Notes: generated by a model not told the origin, from the sequence alone. Positions 16,366 through 25,797 are shown, counted from the stretch's first letter. The stretch: 64,000 nt of DNA from Archangium gephyra (GCF_001027285.1 NZ_CP011509.1:10068501-10132500); one strand, 5' to 3'. A program made the numbers and translations.

Positions 16366-16846
16366 CGTCCGGGAGCCAGCCCACGAAGCGCGTGTCCACG
16401 CCCCGCCTGCCCCGCGCGAAGTGCAGCACCCGCTTGAAGAGCGCGTAGACGCGGAAGAAGGTCTCCAGGCCCACCCGGTCCACCGGCCGCAGGGGCCGGG
16501 CACTGCAGATGACCTTGGGGTCCGCGCAGCCCGCGTCGAGGAAGGCAATCACCCCCACCACCGGCACGCGCAGCCGCTCGCCCCGGCGCAGGCGGGGGCC
16601 GAGCACCACCACGTCCAGTGGATCTCCATCCCCCGAGCCCAGCCCCGGAATGCAGCCGTAGTTGTAGGGACACGGCAGGGGGGAGATGAAGTCCACGCCC
16701 CCATCCGCGCGCCGCTTCACCACGGAGAAACGGGGGGACTCGATGAGCACCTCGGGCTCGCGCGGGAGCTCCGGAGGAAGGAGAAGTCGGACACCCGCGC
16801 TGTGTAGCACGAAGGGGCCTCCCCCCCGTCCTGCAACCAACGTCAT
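16346..16846 (-). CDS. ppa: Inorganic pyrophosphatase (family I)
   Basis: 166 residues from ATG 16846. The family I signature is clear: PYNYGCIPGLGSGDGDPLDV contains the metal-binding DGDPLDV, and DAGCADPKVI supplies the second acidic cluster with the Lys. The upstream FSVVKRRADGG provides an active-site Lys. The C-terminal part (FKRVLHFARGR) is diverged from the YK...PGK of enterobacterial enzymes, so the activity should be confirmed. It hydrolyses pyrophosphate from biosynthetic reactions. It is divergent from the S8 peptidase gene with 111 bases between them, and overlaps DUF885 by 20 bases. Confidence 0.85.
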   Translation of the reverse strand: MTLVAGRGGGPFVLHSAGVRLLLPPELPREPEVLIESPRFSVVKRRADGGVDFISPLPCPYNYGCIPGLGSGDGDPLDVVVLGPRLRRGERLRVPVVGVIAFLDAGCADPKVICSARPLRPVDRVGLETFFRVYALFKRVLHFARGRRGVDTRFVGWLPDVTRPSA

Positions 16847-16957
16847 GCGCTGGACTCTGTGCACCCGGTCACTCCAGGGCACGAGAAAATCCACGCTCCC
16901 CTGGCCGCTGGCCGGGCTCCTCCCCACCTCACCACGAGGCGGCAAAGGAGGGCGATG

Positions 16958-18652
16958 ATGAGGCGGGGGTGGACAGTTCTCGGGCTTCTGGCCCTGGCGG
17001 CGTGTTCGGGCGGGGATGACGTCTCGAAGTTGGAGAAGAACACGTGCGGGGACGTGCAGGCGGGCGCCCTGTCCACCCGGCCCGGGACGAATGATGGCCG
17101 CGAGTCCTTCCTGGTGCGCTACCGCTCCGGCTCGCGGGTGAGCGCGGCCGCGGTGCAGCGCCTGGGGGGCGAGGTGACGGCCCAATACCGCTCCGTCCCG
17201 GCGGTGGCCGCGCGCCTGACGCCCGAGGAGCGGACCCGGCTCGCCGCGGATCCGGACGTGGAGCTCATCGAGCCGGACGTGCAGCTCAAGGCGCTGCGCC
17301 TGCCCACGGCGTCGGCGGGCTCCGTGGAGGAGTACACCGGCTCGTTGCGCATGGTGCAGGCTCCCAAGGTGTGGGACGCCAACGAGGACGGCGTGCTCGA
17401 CACGGGAGCGCCCGTGGGCGAGGGCATCCGGGTGTGCGTCATCGACAGCGGCCTGGACCGGCGGCACCCCGAGCTGACCATCCCCTACGCGGGCGGCTAC
17501 GACTTCGTGGACAAGGACGACGACCCGAGCGACGAGACGGACGGCGTGAGGGGCATTGGCCACGGCACACACGTGGCGGGCATCATCGCGGCGCAACTCT
17601 CCTCGGGTGGCACGACCCTGTCGGGCATGAGCCGGGGCGGCATGGTGGGCGTGGCGCCCGGCGTGGAGCTGCTGATCGCCCGGGTGCTCAACGTGCACGA
17701 GTCCGCCAGCATCGGCGCGGTGATCTCCGCGCTCGAGTGGTGCGCCCAGAACAACGCCCGCATCGCCTCGCTGTCGCTCGGGGCCTCCATGGACCTGGGG
17801 AAGACGGCGCGAGAGGCCTTCCAGGCCGCGCAGAACAAGGGAATGCTCCTCGTCGCGGCCTCGGGGAACGACAGCGCCCCGGATTACGAGGCGCCCCTGA
17901 GCTACCCGGCGGCCTACCCGTCCGTGCTGGCCGTGGGGGCCGTGGACAGGAACGAAGAGGTGGCCCCCTTCTCCAACCGGGGAACCGGGCTGAGCCTGGT
18001 GGCGCCCGGTGTGAACGTGCTCTCCTCCATCAGCATGCAGGGGGCCACTGTGTCGTCGCTCGACGCGGAGGGGGCGGAGTACACCTCCCGCTCGCTCTTC
18101 TTCTCGCCGCCGGGTGAGTACACGGGGCGGCTCGTCGACTGCGGCCAGGGCGAGCCCTACGGCTGCAAGGGGGCGAACGTCACGTGCGAGGGCTTCGTGG
18201 CCTACGTGCGGCTGACCGGGGATGCCCGGGCCGCGCGCGCCGCGCAGAACGTGATGAGGCAAGGCGCGCGCGCCATCATCTTCGGCACCGACCACTCCGA
18301 GAGCGAGTCCTGGATGAAGTTCCTGGATGGACCGGGGTTCGTGTGGGTGCCCTCGCTGGCGGTGGGCCGGGAGTCGCGCGCGGCCGTGCTCAACCACCTG
18401 GGCAAGCCGGTGCACGTGAATCTGCGGGGCGTGGACTACGCCGAGTTCCCCGGCACCTCGATGGCCGCGCCCCATGTGTCGGCCGTGGCGGCGCTCGTGT
18501 GGAGCGCGCGCCCGGGGCTGACGGCCACCGAGGTGCGCACGCTGATGGAGCGCACCGCGAAGGACCTGGGCGACACGGGCCGTGACACGCGCTACGGCCA
18601 CGGGTTGGTGCAGGCCAAGGCGGCGCTCGAGGCGCTCCAGCAGCTGCCATAA
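16958..18652 (+). CDS. Subtilisin-like (S8) serine peptidase lipoprotein with PA-type insert
   Basis: 564 residues from the second of two adjacent ATGs (AGGAGG six bases upstream). The signal ends in LALAAC, a lipobox. An I9-like propeptide follows (FLVRYRSGSR...AVAARLTPEER). The catalytic triad is complete: Asp in CVIDSGLD, His in GHGTHVAGI and Ser in GTSMAAPHVSA. Between the His and the Ser blocks a protease-associated-like insert is seen (GRLVDCGQGEPYGCKG...ARAIIFGTDHSES). It is expected to be exported and surface- or periplasm-anchored, used for protein degradation, which fits a predatory life style. Confidence 0.93.
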   Translation: MRRGWTVLGLLALAACSGGDDVSKLEKNTCGDVQAGALSTRPGTNDGRESFLVRYRSGSRVSAAAVQRLGGEVTAQYRSVPAVAARLTPEERTRLAADPDVELIEPDVQLKALRLPTASAGSVEEYTGSLRMVQAPKVWDANEDGVLDTGAPVGEGIRVCVIDSGLDRRHPELTIPYAGGYDFVDKDDDPSDETDGVRGIGHGTHVAGIIAAQLSSGGTTLSGMSRGGMVGVAPGVELLIARVLNVHESASIGAVISALEWCAQNNARIASLSLGASMDLGKTAREAFQAAQNKGMLLVAASGNDSAPDYEAPLSYPAAYPSVLAVGAVDRNEEVAPFSNRGTGLSLVAPGVNVLSSISMQGATVSSLDAEGAEYTSRSLFFSPPGEYTGRLVDCGQGEPYGCKGANVTCEGFVAYVRLTGDARAARAAQNVMRQGARAIIFGTDHSESESWMKFLDGPGFVWVPSLAVGRESRAAVLNHLGKPVHVNLRGVDYAEFPGTSMAAPHVSAVAALVWSARPGLTATEVRTLMERTAKDLGDTGRDTRYGHGLVQAKAALEALQQLP

Positions 18653-18675
18653 CGGGAGTATCCTCCCGGCTGTCC

Positions 18676-19977
18676 ATGCCCACCGAGCCCACCCTGCTGC
18701 GCTACATGACGCGCTTCCGCTGCATCGCGGAGCGCTGCGAGGACACCTGCTGCACGGGCCTGAAGGTGCCGGTGAGCGAGCCGCAGTGGGCCCGGATGCG
18801 GGCGGCGGTGGCGGGCAGCCCGGAGGAGTCGGAGCGCCTGCACCAGTGCATCACTCCGAATCCCGGCGGAGCCACCGCGGAGCACGCGTTCGTCCAGATG
18901 CGCCCGGATGGGCACTGCCCCTTGCTGGACACGGAGCGGCTCTGCTCGCTCCAGCGCCGCCACGGAGACGCGGTGCTGCCGGACATCTGCGCCACCTTCC
19001 CGCGCGTCGTCACCCGGTGGGGCGAGCGGGTGGAGGTCTCGGGGACACTGGCCTGCCCGGAGGTGGCGCGCCTGTGCCTGCTGGAGGAGGACGCGGTGGA
19101 GCCGGTGCCCACGCCCCTCGAGGCCTCACACGTTCCCCGTCCGGAGACGGCGCGGCACATCCCCCTCGACACTCAGGACGCCTGGGCCTTCCACGCGGAG
19201 ACGGTGCGAGAGGCCCTGTTGCGGCTGCTGCACCGGCGCGAATACCCCCTCCCCTCGCGGCTCGCGATGCTCGGGCACCTGGCCCACGGGCTGGACGGCT
19301 TCTACTTCCGGGGGACGGAGGCCTTCCGGGGCGATGACCGTGAGGCGGCCGAGGCCCGGCTGGGTGAGGTGCTCCAGCGCTTCGAATCGCCGGACGTGCG
19401 GGAGGCGGTGCACCGGGACTTCATGGGGCTGGCGCTTCCGGGAGGCCCGTGCGTGGGCCTGTTCAGCTCGGTGCTGAGGGCGCGGATGGCGGCGGGCCGG
19501 GGCGAGCGCTTCTCCACGCTGGCCCGGGGCGTCCTGGAATCACTCGGGCTCCAGGAAGGCGCACCGGGAGACCTGGACGCGGCGTGGCGCACCTACGCGG
19601 AACGGTGGCGCCGCCTGGAGGCCCTGCACGGCGCGCGGGTGCACCAGTACTTCGACAACTACGCCACCCACTTCCTCTGGCGCAGCCCCCTCATCGACGC
19701 GCCGAGCCTGCTCGCGTACGTGTTCCGCCTGGCCCTGCGGGTGGGACTGCTCCGCCTGACGCTCGTGGGCCATCCCCGAGTGGCGGAGCTCTGCCAGGAG
19801 CCCTCCCCTACCGCCGAGTCGCGGGAGCAGTTGGACCGGGCGGCAGTGGAGACCTTCCAGCTCGTGGCGAAGCACGTGGAGCAGGCGCCGGATTTCCTCG
19901 CGCTCGGCGAGGGGCTCGTGGGCGCGGGGCGTGGCGCGGACACCCTGGGCAAGGTGCTCGTCTTCGCCACGTTCTGA
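18676..19977 (+). CDS. FliB-like lysine-N-methylase family protein
   Basis: 433 residues with the cysteine pattern of the flagellin lysine-N-methylase family: RCIAERCEDTCC at residue ~10-25, GHCPLL and LCSLQRRHG around 75-95, LPDICATFPR and TLACPEVARLCL thereafter. The Cys set suggests a bound iron-sulphur or zinc cluster. The C-terminal half is alpha-helical. In enterobacteria FliB methylates flagellin lysines; in organisms of this type flagella are absent, so another substrate is likely. The end lies five bases from the end of the convergent RNA-repair gene. Confidence 0.85.
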   Translation: MPTEPTLLRYMTRFRCIAERCEDTCCTGLKVPVSEPQWARMRAAVAGSPEESERLHQCITPNPGGATAEHAFVQMRPDGHCPLLDTERLCSLQRRHGDAVLPDICATFPRVVTRWGERVEVSGTLACPEVARLCLLEEDAVEPVPTPLEASHVPRPETARHIPLDTQDAWAFHAETVREALLRLLHRREYPLPSRLAMLGHLAHGLDGFYFRGTEAFRGDDREAAEARLGEVLQRFESPDVREAVHRDFMGLALPGGPCVGLFSSVLRARMAAGRGERFSTLARGVLESLGLQEGAPGDLDAAWRTYAERWRRLEALHGARVHQYFDNYATHFLWRSPLIDAPSLLAYVFRLALRVGLLRLTLVGHPRVAELCQEPSPTAESREQLDRAAVETFQLVAKHVEQAPDFLALGEGLVGAGRGADTLGKVLVFATF

Positions 19978-19982
19978 GCGAA

Positions 19983-22900
19983 TCAGCGCGGGGCGAGCTC
20001 GAGGGAGAGCGCCGCCCCAGCAGGCCGGTGGCTCCACTCCTGGAAGGACGCACGGAACTCGTCCATCGTCCGAGCGAGCGGGCTTCCCGGGCGGACCGAC
20101 AGGGCCTCGTGGCCCCCCGGGTCTCGCGTGGCGAGGCCGATGAGGAAGGGGCCTTCGGGCGCCGCGTTCGGAAAGGGCCGTGCGAAGAGCCCGCGGTCCG
20201 CTTCCAGCCGGTACACCAGCGCCGTGAGATGCCCGAGCACCCAGCCCGCGGCCCGCTCGCGCGTCTCGGGCGAGGGAGCCTCGACGGAGACCCGCAGCCG
20301 CACGGGAAACTCCCTCTCGAGGTCCACCGGCTCGAACAGCGCGGCCCAGGCCGCTTCCGTTCCCTCGGCCCGAGCCCGCCGCACCACCTCACACGCCCGG
20401 GAGAGCTCGTCGCGCAGCACCTGGAGCGTCGAGCGCGACACGTTGCGCGCGGTGTTGCGCGGAGGCAGCGCGGGAGCCACCACCGGCATGAGGTCCCTCC
20501 GATCGCTGGTGCGGTAACCCGCCGTCTCGCCGGTCAACGTCACGGGCCGGGGCCACTGCCAGGCGGAGAACGTCTCGAAGAAGTACGCGAGCAGTCCCCC
20601 ATCCGAGCGCGAGGCCTCGCGAGGCGCGTGCGTACACGCCCAGGCCACCAGCACCGACCAGGACAACCCGCCCAGGTAACCCAGCGCGTGCGAGTACACC
20701 CCACGCGCCTTCGCCCAGGAGCGCACGGCACGAAGCACGGTGCGGAAGCGCTCGGCTCCCGCGCCTTCGTGTCCCACGCAGTCGAGCAGCACCTGTGTAT
20801 CCCTCCACCCGTTGAGCGAGCGGAACCCAGGGATGTCCAGCCGCTCGCCGTACCGCGCCAGCAGCTCCGTCGGAGGACAGGGCTCCACGCCTTCGGGCCG
20901 GCGTGCGTACGACACATCGAAGTGCACACCGTCGAGCGACAGCTTCACCAGGGGAAGAGCGGCATCGGCCACGAAGCGCGCGGACGCGGGACCCTCCTGC
21001 TCGGCCACGAGCCGGGTGAGGGTATGGGCGAAGTCCTCGCGGGAGAGGCTCGCGGGCCCGACCGCCACCGCGTCCACGTCACTCCCGGCGTTGTCCGTCC
21101 CGAGCAGGTACGAGCCATACGGAAGGAGCTCCGCGCCGGCCCGGGCACACAGGGCTTCGAGCCTGCCCACCACCGCCTGACGCGCGTGCCGGGTCTCGGC
21201 GGATGACCACGCCCCGCGAGCCGACAGCACGGCGCGGAGCACGTCCTTCTCCTCGGCGGAGGAACGAACCTCCCTGACGGGGCCTGAAGGGGTGAAGCGG
21301 GAGGCTCCGGAGCGTGGCCTTCCGCCGAGTGGTACGCGCCGGCGGACTTCGAACGGGCCATCGCCACGCTTGCTGGTGAGGCATACGTCGCTCACCTCGA
21401 AGCGGATGGGGCGCCAATCCCGCTCCCACGTGGCGAGCGTGCGCCGGATGGTGGCGGCCGGAGCACGCGGGAGCTGTCCGACGGTCAGGTGCGGAGTGAA
21501 GTCGAACTCGGGCTCACGGCCCCGCGACTCGCCCCGGGGGAATACCTTCTCGAGCGCGGCGTGCAGGGCCTCGAGTGCACCGTGCGGGCGATCATCCGGA
21601 CGGAGCCAGGCCGTCACGTCGCTGCTGTGCTCGAAATACCCGAAGCCCGAGAGCATCACCTCGAAGGGCTCGATGTCCCGGAGTGCTTCCGAGAGGAGCG
21701 CCTCCGCCTCGCCGAAGGAGTCCTCGGGCACGAAGGGGAAGAGCAGCGTTACGTGGGGCATCCACCGCTCGAACTTCGAGTCATGCACCGCACGCAGGGC
21801 CTGGATGGGAGCCCACACCTCCTCGGGAGGGACGAGAACCAGGCACGACTGACGGACGAGCGGCACCGTGAGCGGCCGGGGCGTGACCCTGGGGAGCGCG
21901 GGCGCCGGAGCCAGAACGGAGGCGGTGCGACGCTCGAGCACACAGCTCAGCCCGAAGTGGTCCGACGCGAAGAGCGCATCCCCTCCAGGGCCAGGAGGAC
22001 CCGATAGAGGTGCCTCGGCGAAGAGCTCCACCTCCTGCAGGATGAGCCGTCCGGAGGCCGAAAGCACGAGCACACGATCGAGGCGCTGGCGCCGTCCGGA
22101 GGTGGTCGTGAGCGCCGCGAGCGTGTTGCGGGAGGGATCGAACGTGTACCCCGCGTCACCGGGCCGCAGCGCCGTCCAGGCATCGACGAAGCCCGCCCTC
22201 TGGAAGTCCTGGACCTCGGGAGCGTCGTCACCGAAGTTGAAATCGCCCACGAGCGCGATGTCGGGTGACTCGCGGCCCTCGTCCCCGAGAGAGCGGGCCC
22301 ACTCCAGGAGGGCCTGGACCTGGGCAGCGCGCGCCTTGCCTCTCACGGGATCGCGGTCGCTCGTGAGGTGCGGCGTGGCCACCCAGAGTGAGCCCCCCGG
22401 AAGAGCGAGCTCACCCGCGATGATGCGCTTGTCACGGGAGAAGACACACTGGCTCAACGCGGCGAACGGGAAGCGGGAGAGGAGGACCTGGCCATAGGGC
22501 TCGACGGTGGAGGCCTCCGGTCCATCCGAGACGAAGTAGTGCTCACGCACCCACTGCTTCTCGAGCAACGCGCGGAGGAAGGGCGCGGTGACCTCCTGCA
22601 GGGCGATGATGTCGGCATCGACCGAGCGCAGCAGGGAGAGGGTCGCGGCGGTCCGCCGGTGCGTGGCGAGCAACTCCGGATCATACAGGTCGAACAGGAC
22701 GTTGAACGTGGCGACCGTGAGCTCCGCGGGAGCAGGGAGCGCCTCGGTGGCGACAGACGGCTCCGCCTCGACCCAGGTATTGGCTCGCGCGTCGTAGCGA
22801 TGGAACGGCAGCGGCGTGAAGCGGGGAGCCGCCTCGCTGGTGGGAGCAGGAGGCGGCGGAGGCGGAGGTGCAACCCCCTCCGAGGTCTTGAAGGAGAGGG

Positions 22901-23135
22901 AGGACAGCCGGTCGATGCGTTCGCGGCGGTCCCACACCAACTCGTGACCGCGTTTGAAGTACCAGACGCGGTGCCAGGGGATTTCCCCATCGGGAGCGAA
23001 CGCCCCGAAGGGCATCTCCTCCATGGTTTCGCCGTGCGCGTCGTAACCGATGACGAACTCACGAGCGTCGAACCGGGGGTCCCACCGGATGCGGTGGTAC
23101 ACCTCGCGGCTGGTCTGGAATCTGTCCTGAGACAT
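19983..23135 (-). CDS. RNA-end-repair-like fusion: MJ1316 (DUF504) + EEP phosphoesterase + 2H (LigT) + poly(A) polymerase/CCA-type nucleotidyltransferase
   Basis: 1050 residues in one frame. Residues ~1-80: MJ1316/DUF504 domain (RIRWDPRFD, IPWHRVWYFKRG), proposed to recognise cyclic RNA ends. Residues ~135-395: EEP nuclease fold (LTVATFNVLFD, IALQEV, LVGDFNF, FASDHFGL). Residues ~430-600: 2H phosphoesterase with its two His motifs HVTLLFPF (~460) and HLTVGQLP (~548). Residues ~640 to the end: nucleotidyltransferase with GSYLLGTDNAGSDVDAV and the poly(A)-polymerase central and RRM-like domains. Together these read as removal or opening of a 2',3'-cyclic phosphate followed by 3'-nucleotide addition, on damaged RNA. 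Domain order is as proposed for RNA repair polyproteins (Burroughs and Aravind). It stands alone on its strand. Confidence 0.88.
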   Translation of the reverse strand: MSQDRFQTSREVYHRIRWDPRFDAREFVIGYDAHGETMEEMPFGAFAPDGEIPWHRVWYFKRGHELVWDRRERIDRLSSLSFKTSEGVAPPPPPPPAPTSEAAPRFTPLPFHRYDARANTWVEAEPSVATEALPAPAELTVATFNVLFDLYDPELLATHRRTAATLSLLRSVDADIIALQEVTAPFLRALLEKQWVREHYFVSDGPEASTVEPYGQVLLSRFPFAALSQCVFSRDKRIIAGELALPGGSLWVATPHLTSDRDPVRGKARAAQVQALLEWARSLGDEGRESPDIALVGDFNFGDDAPEVQDFQRAGFVDAWTALRPGDAGYTFDPSRNTLAALTTTSGRRQRLDRVLVLSASGRLILQEVELFAEAPLSGPPGPGGDALFASDHFGLSCVLERRTASVLAPAPALPRVTPRPLTVPLVRQSCLVLVPPEEVWAPIQALRAVHDSKFERWMPHVTLLFPFVPEDSFGEAEALLSEALRDIEPFEVMLSGFGYFEHSSDVTAWLRPDDRPHGALEALHAALEKVFPRGESRGREPEFDFTPHLTVGQLPRAPAATIRRTLATWERDWRPIRFEVSDVCLTSKRGDGPFEVRRRVPLGGRPRSGASRFTPSGPVREVRSSAEEKDVLRAVLSARGAWSSAETRHARQAVVGRLEALCARAGAELLPYGSYLLGTDNAGSDVDAVAVGPASLSREDFAHTLTRLVAEQEGPASARFVADAALPLVKLSLDGVHFDVSYARRPEGVEPCPPTELLARYGERLDIPGFRSLNGWRDTQVLLDCVGHEGAGAERFRTVLRAVRSWAKARGVYSHALGYLGGLSWSVLVAWACTHAPREASRSDGGLLAYFFETFSAWQWPRPVTLTGETAGYRTSDRRDLMPVVAPALPPRNTARNVSRSTLQVLRDELSRACEVVRRARAEGTEAAWAALFEPVDLEREFPVRLRVSVEAPSPETRERAAGWVLGHLTALVYRLEADRGLFARPFPNAAPEGPFLIGLATRDPGGHEALSVRPGSPLARTMDEFRASFQEWSHRPAGAALSLELAPR

Positions 23136-23225
23136 GGAAGCTACCCTCGCGTCAGCGGGGAACTGGCTCCCACGCGCCCCACCTGACGCCTCGCATGTAC
23201 CGGGCCTGACAGCCTCGGTCGGAGC

Positions 23226-24197
23226 TCAGCCCCGCGGGATGCCGCGCAGCACTCGTGACGCCTCGTCGAACACCTTGGCGAGGGCCGGCTCGGCTGGACG
23301 GTGGGCGTCGAGAAGCGCGGAGTCCTCCGGGCGCCCGACATGCTTGAGCACGACCGCGGCGCCAAGAGCGCAACCGGGGTCGACCGAGGCCACCAACCTC
23401 CGGGCCAGGGTTCTCAACCCGGTGCGCGCCTCCTCCATCAGCGCGGAAAGGACCTGCTCCCTGTACCGGAGCAACAGGGAGAAGAGGCGGTCGCAATACC
23501 TGGAGGCCTCACCTTCCTGGCTCACCGCCTCCTCAACCAGGAAGGAAGCCGCGGAGATGAAGGAGGGCAACGTGGCGGCTAGTGTGTCTGGCAGATCCGC
23601 TTCCAGCACCGTGAGGACTCGGGTCTTGCGCTCCACGGGGACCAGGGGCTCGCACGCCCATGCATGCAGCTCGTCCGGAGTCTTCTCCAGAAGCACGAGC
23701 AATCCTTCCAGGGCCCCCCAGTCCTTCGGGTCCATCTGCTCCAGGGTTCGCCGGAGGATGGGCAGGAGGTCCGGGTGGCGTCTCTTCCACAGTGCGGTTG
23801 CCACCGGGTTCACGTCTCGCGGTTCCGATCCAGCCGCGGCCAGTCGCTCGAGCTTCCGAACGAGCGCGGCCCGAGCATCCGCGCCTTCGATCCGCCCCAG
23901 CGCCCTGATGATTTCCTCGACAACGGAGTCCCCGTCGTAGTCTCCCCGAGCCTCTTCGAGAGCAAGCTGCTGCTCCAGGCGCCTGGCGCTGGCGGAACCA
24001 CCCAGGACGCCCAGACCGAATACCGCTGCTTGTCTCACGAGCCCATCCGGCTCCTCCAGCATGGCCTCCAGCATGGCCCTGGCTCTCGGCTCCACTCCGA
24101 ACCGCGAAACCACCTCGCGAGCCCGGTCCTCCTCGCCCCAGGAGCACGCGTCCACCAACTCGTCCCGCAACTGCTCCATGTCCGTCCCGCGAGTCAT
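23226..24197 (-). CDS. HEAT-repeat protein, candidate immunity protein for the SitA-like toxin
   Basis: 323 residues, all helical, with HEAT-type repeats (GLVRQAAVFGLGVLGG, DSVVEEIIRALGRIEG, DARAALVRKLERLAAAG). No signal peptide or membrane helix. It starts 11 bases after the toxin stop, with GGTGAG as ribosome site. In the Sit systems of Myxococcus the immunity gene sitI follows sitA directly, and immunity proteins are unrelated between types, so the position strongly suggests the role. I cannot confirm binding. An alternative is a general scaffold protein. Confidence 0.7.
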   Translation of the reverse strand: MTRGTDMEQLRDELVDACSWGEEDRAREVVSRFGVEPRARAMLEAMLEEPDGLVRQAAVFGLGVLGGSASARRLEQQLALEEARGDYDGDSVVEEIIRALGRIEGADARAALVRKLERLAAAGSEPRDVNPVATALWKRRHPDLLPILRRTLEQMDPKDWGALEGLLVLLEKTPDELHAWACEPLVPVERKTRVLTVLEADLPDTLAATLPSFISAASFLVEEAVSQEGEASRYCDRLFSLLLRYREQVLSALMEEARTGLRTLARRLVASVDPGCALGAAVVLKHVGRPEDSALLDAHRPAEPALAKVFDEASRVLRGIPRG

Positions 24198-24208
24198 CTC
24201 TCACCTGC

Positions 24209-25714
24209 CTATGGGAAGTTGACGCCTGGAGGCACATACCTTCGGACCAGGGTGCCAACGAGCAGGTACAGCTCGTGGATGGCCTTCGGATCCGCACGGA
24301 TCATCGACTCGAAAGCATCCAGCTCACGCTGCAAGTCCCGGGGGTTGGAGACATAGTTGGTGTTGTGCCGCACACCATCCGGCCGGATTGACGAGACATC
24401 CGGCTTGCGGAACCCGACCCCCTTGACGGGTTCCCGGTCACGGACATCGGCCTTGCTGGCACTCTGCTGCGGCTTGTTCTTTCTCAAGTCGGTATGCCCA
24501 GCAGCCTCGCGTCGGGCCAGCTCTTCTTCAATCGTCTCGTTGTGAGGTGGATTCTGCCGTGTGTGGGGCTTGCCGTAGCGCGTGGAGAGCTTCGGCGCAC
24601 TCCCTGAAGACCCTCCCGAGTCATCCATCATCGCGCAGATGGCGAGCTCGCCGCAGAGGGACACGGCGGAGGTCCCCGTGGCAAGACCTGTGACCATGAG
24701 GGAGCCATCGGCCACCACCTGGACCGAGGCGATGGACTCCAGCAATGAGCCACCCGCTGGCGCGTGGCGCATGCCGCTCAGCAGGCTCCACAGGCCCCCT
24801 TCGGGCACCTTGGGAAGCACCTGGGGCAAGCCGAGGCCTGCGACAACAACCAGCACCCGCAGGCCCGTGCCCCCCAGCGCCTTGCCGAAACGCTCGGCCG
24901 CGGCATCGAGTTCCTGGGGTGTGATGGCGGCCTCGGCCTCCTGGTATAGACGCAGGCAAGCCAAGCCCAGTCGACTCAACTCCACCAAACCCACCAGCAG
25001 CGACAGACGAACGGTGAGCGTGGCGGCGAAAGCCTTCGAGAAGAACGGCTCTGGCGCCAACCATGCGGCGAAATACACAAGCACCGAGAGCGAGACACTG
25101 GCCAGGAAGGCTGGTGCGTTGAAGAGTTCCTGGGCGGCTTCGCGGATGCCATCATCCATGTAGCGGGTGGAGAGCTTGAGCGCGAGGTAGAGGCGGCTCG
25201 TCTCCAGGGACGCTGGCACGGGAAGCAACGCGGGTCCGTAACGGGAGAAAAAATCCTCGCGCAGCCGCAACTCCCACGGGGCGGCGGGCGCGAGACCCAA
25301 GCCAGTTGCTCCCGTGGCGTCCAGCATCAACCGCAGCCGAGGGCGGGCATGGGGCCGGAAGGACTCGAACGCCGCGAGCAGCGGGCGAATCTCCTCCGCA
25401 CGCAGCTGCTCCAGGTCATGGTGGAGCAACGAGGCAGGGAAGGAAAGTCGTAGCCGGCCTCCGGAAAGGGGACTGATGAGCACCGGCGGGGGCTCGGACC
25501 TGGAGCGGTCGGCGAGGGCAGGAACCTGCGTCCAAGAAGGCCCGTTCGTGGGAGATTTCGAGTGCTGGGAAGCACTTGCCACGGTTTGTGTCGGCGTCTG
25601 CCCTCCCTCCGCTGGAGTCCACGCTCGCGAGGTGGTGCACGCAGCGGAAAAAGCGAAGCTCAAGCACAGGGTCAGACGCAGCCACAACCGAACGAAATGC
25701 ATCCCCTGCAGCAT
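24209..25714 (-). CDS. SitA-like polymorphic toxin lipoprotein
   Basis: 501 residues from ATG 25714 (an ATG at 25702 is a possible alternative; ribosome sites are weak). The signal ends FAFSAAC, a lipobox, so the mature protein is a lipoprotein, as SitA toxins must be for transfer by TraA/B outer-membrane exchange. The middle part holds the region I know from SitA5-type proteins: membrane-like segments (PAFLASVSLSVLVYFAAWL, LTVRLSLLVGLVELSRLGL), ERFGKALGGTGLRVLVVVAGLG and GGLWSLLSG. From about residue 370 it changes to a polar, variable C-terminus ending RYVPPGVNFP with HNTNYVSNP near 455; this should be the toxic domain, fold not recognised. Followed directly by the HEAT-repeat gene. Confidence 0.72.
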   Translation of the reverse strand: MLQGMHFVRLWLRLTLCLSFAFSAACTTSRAWTPAEGGQTPTQTVASASQHSKSPTNGPSWTQVPALADRSRSEPPPVLISPLSGGRLRLSFPASLLHHDLEQLRAEEIRPLLAAFESFRPHARPRLRLMLDATGATGLGLAPAAPWELRLREDFFSRYGPALLPVPASLETSRLYLALKLSTRYMDDGIREAAQELFNAPAFLASVSLSVLVYFAAWLAPEPFFSKAFAATLTVRLSLLVGLVELSRLGLACLRLYQEAEAAITPQELDAAAERFGKALGGTGLRVLVVVAGLGLPQVLPKVPEGGLWSLLSGMRHAPAGGSLLESIASVQVVADGSLMVTGLATGTSAVSLCGELAICAMMDDSGGSSGSAPKLSTRYGKPHTRQNPPHNETIEEELARREAAGHTDLRKNKPQQSASKADVRDREPVKGVGFRKPDVSSIRPDGVRHNTNYVSNPRDLQRELDAFESMIRADPKAIHELYLLVGTLVRRYVPPGVNFP

Positions 25715-25797
25715 GCCCGATGCCCGACAGAGGGACCACCGGAGGCCATCGTGGCCAAAGGTCTGAACCTCCCCACTCTTTCGGCTCAGGCCGCCTG

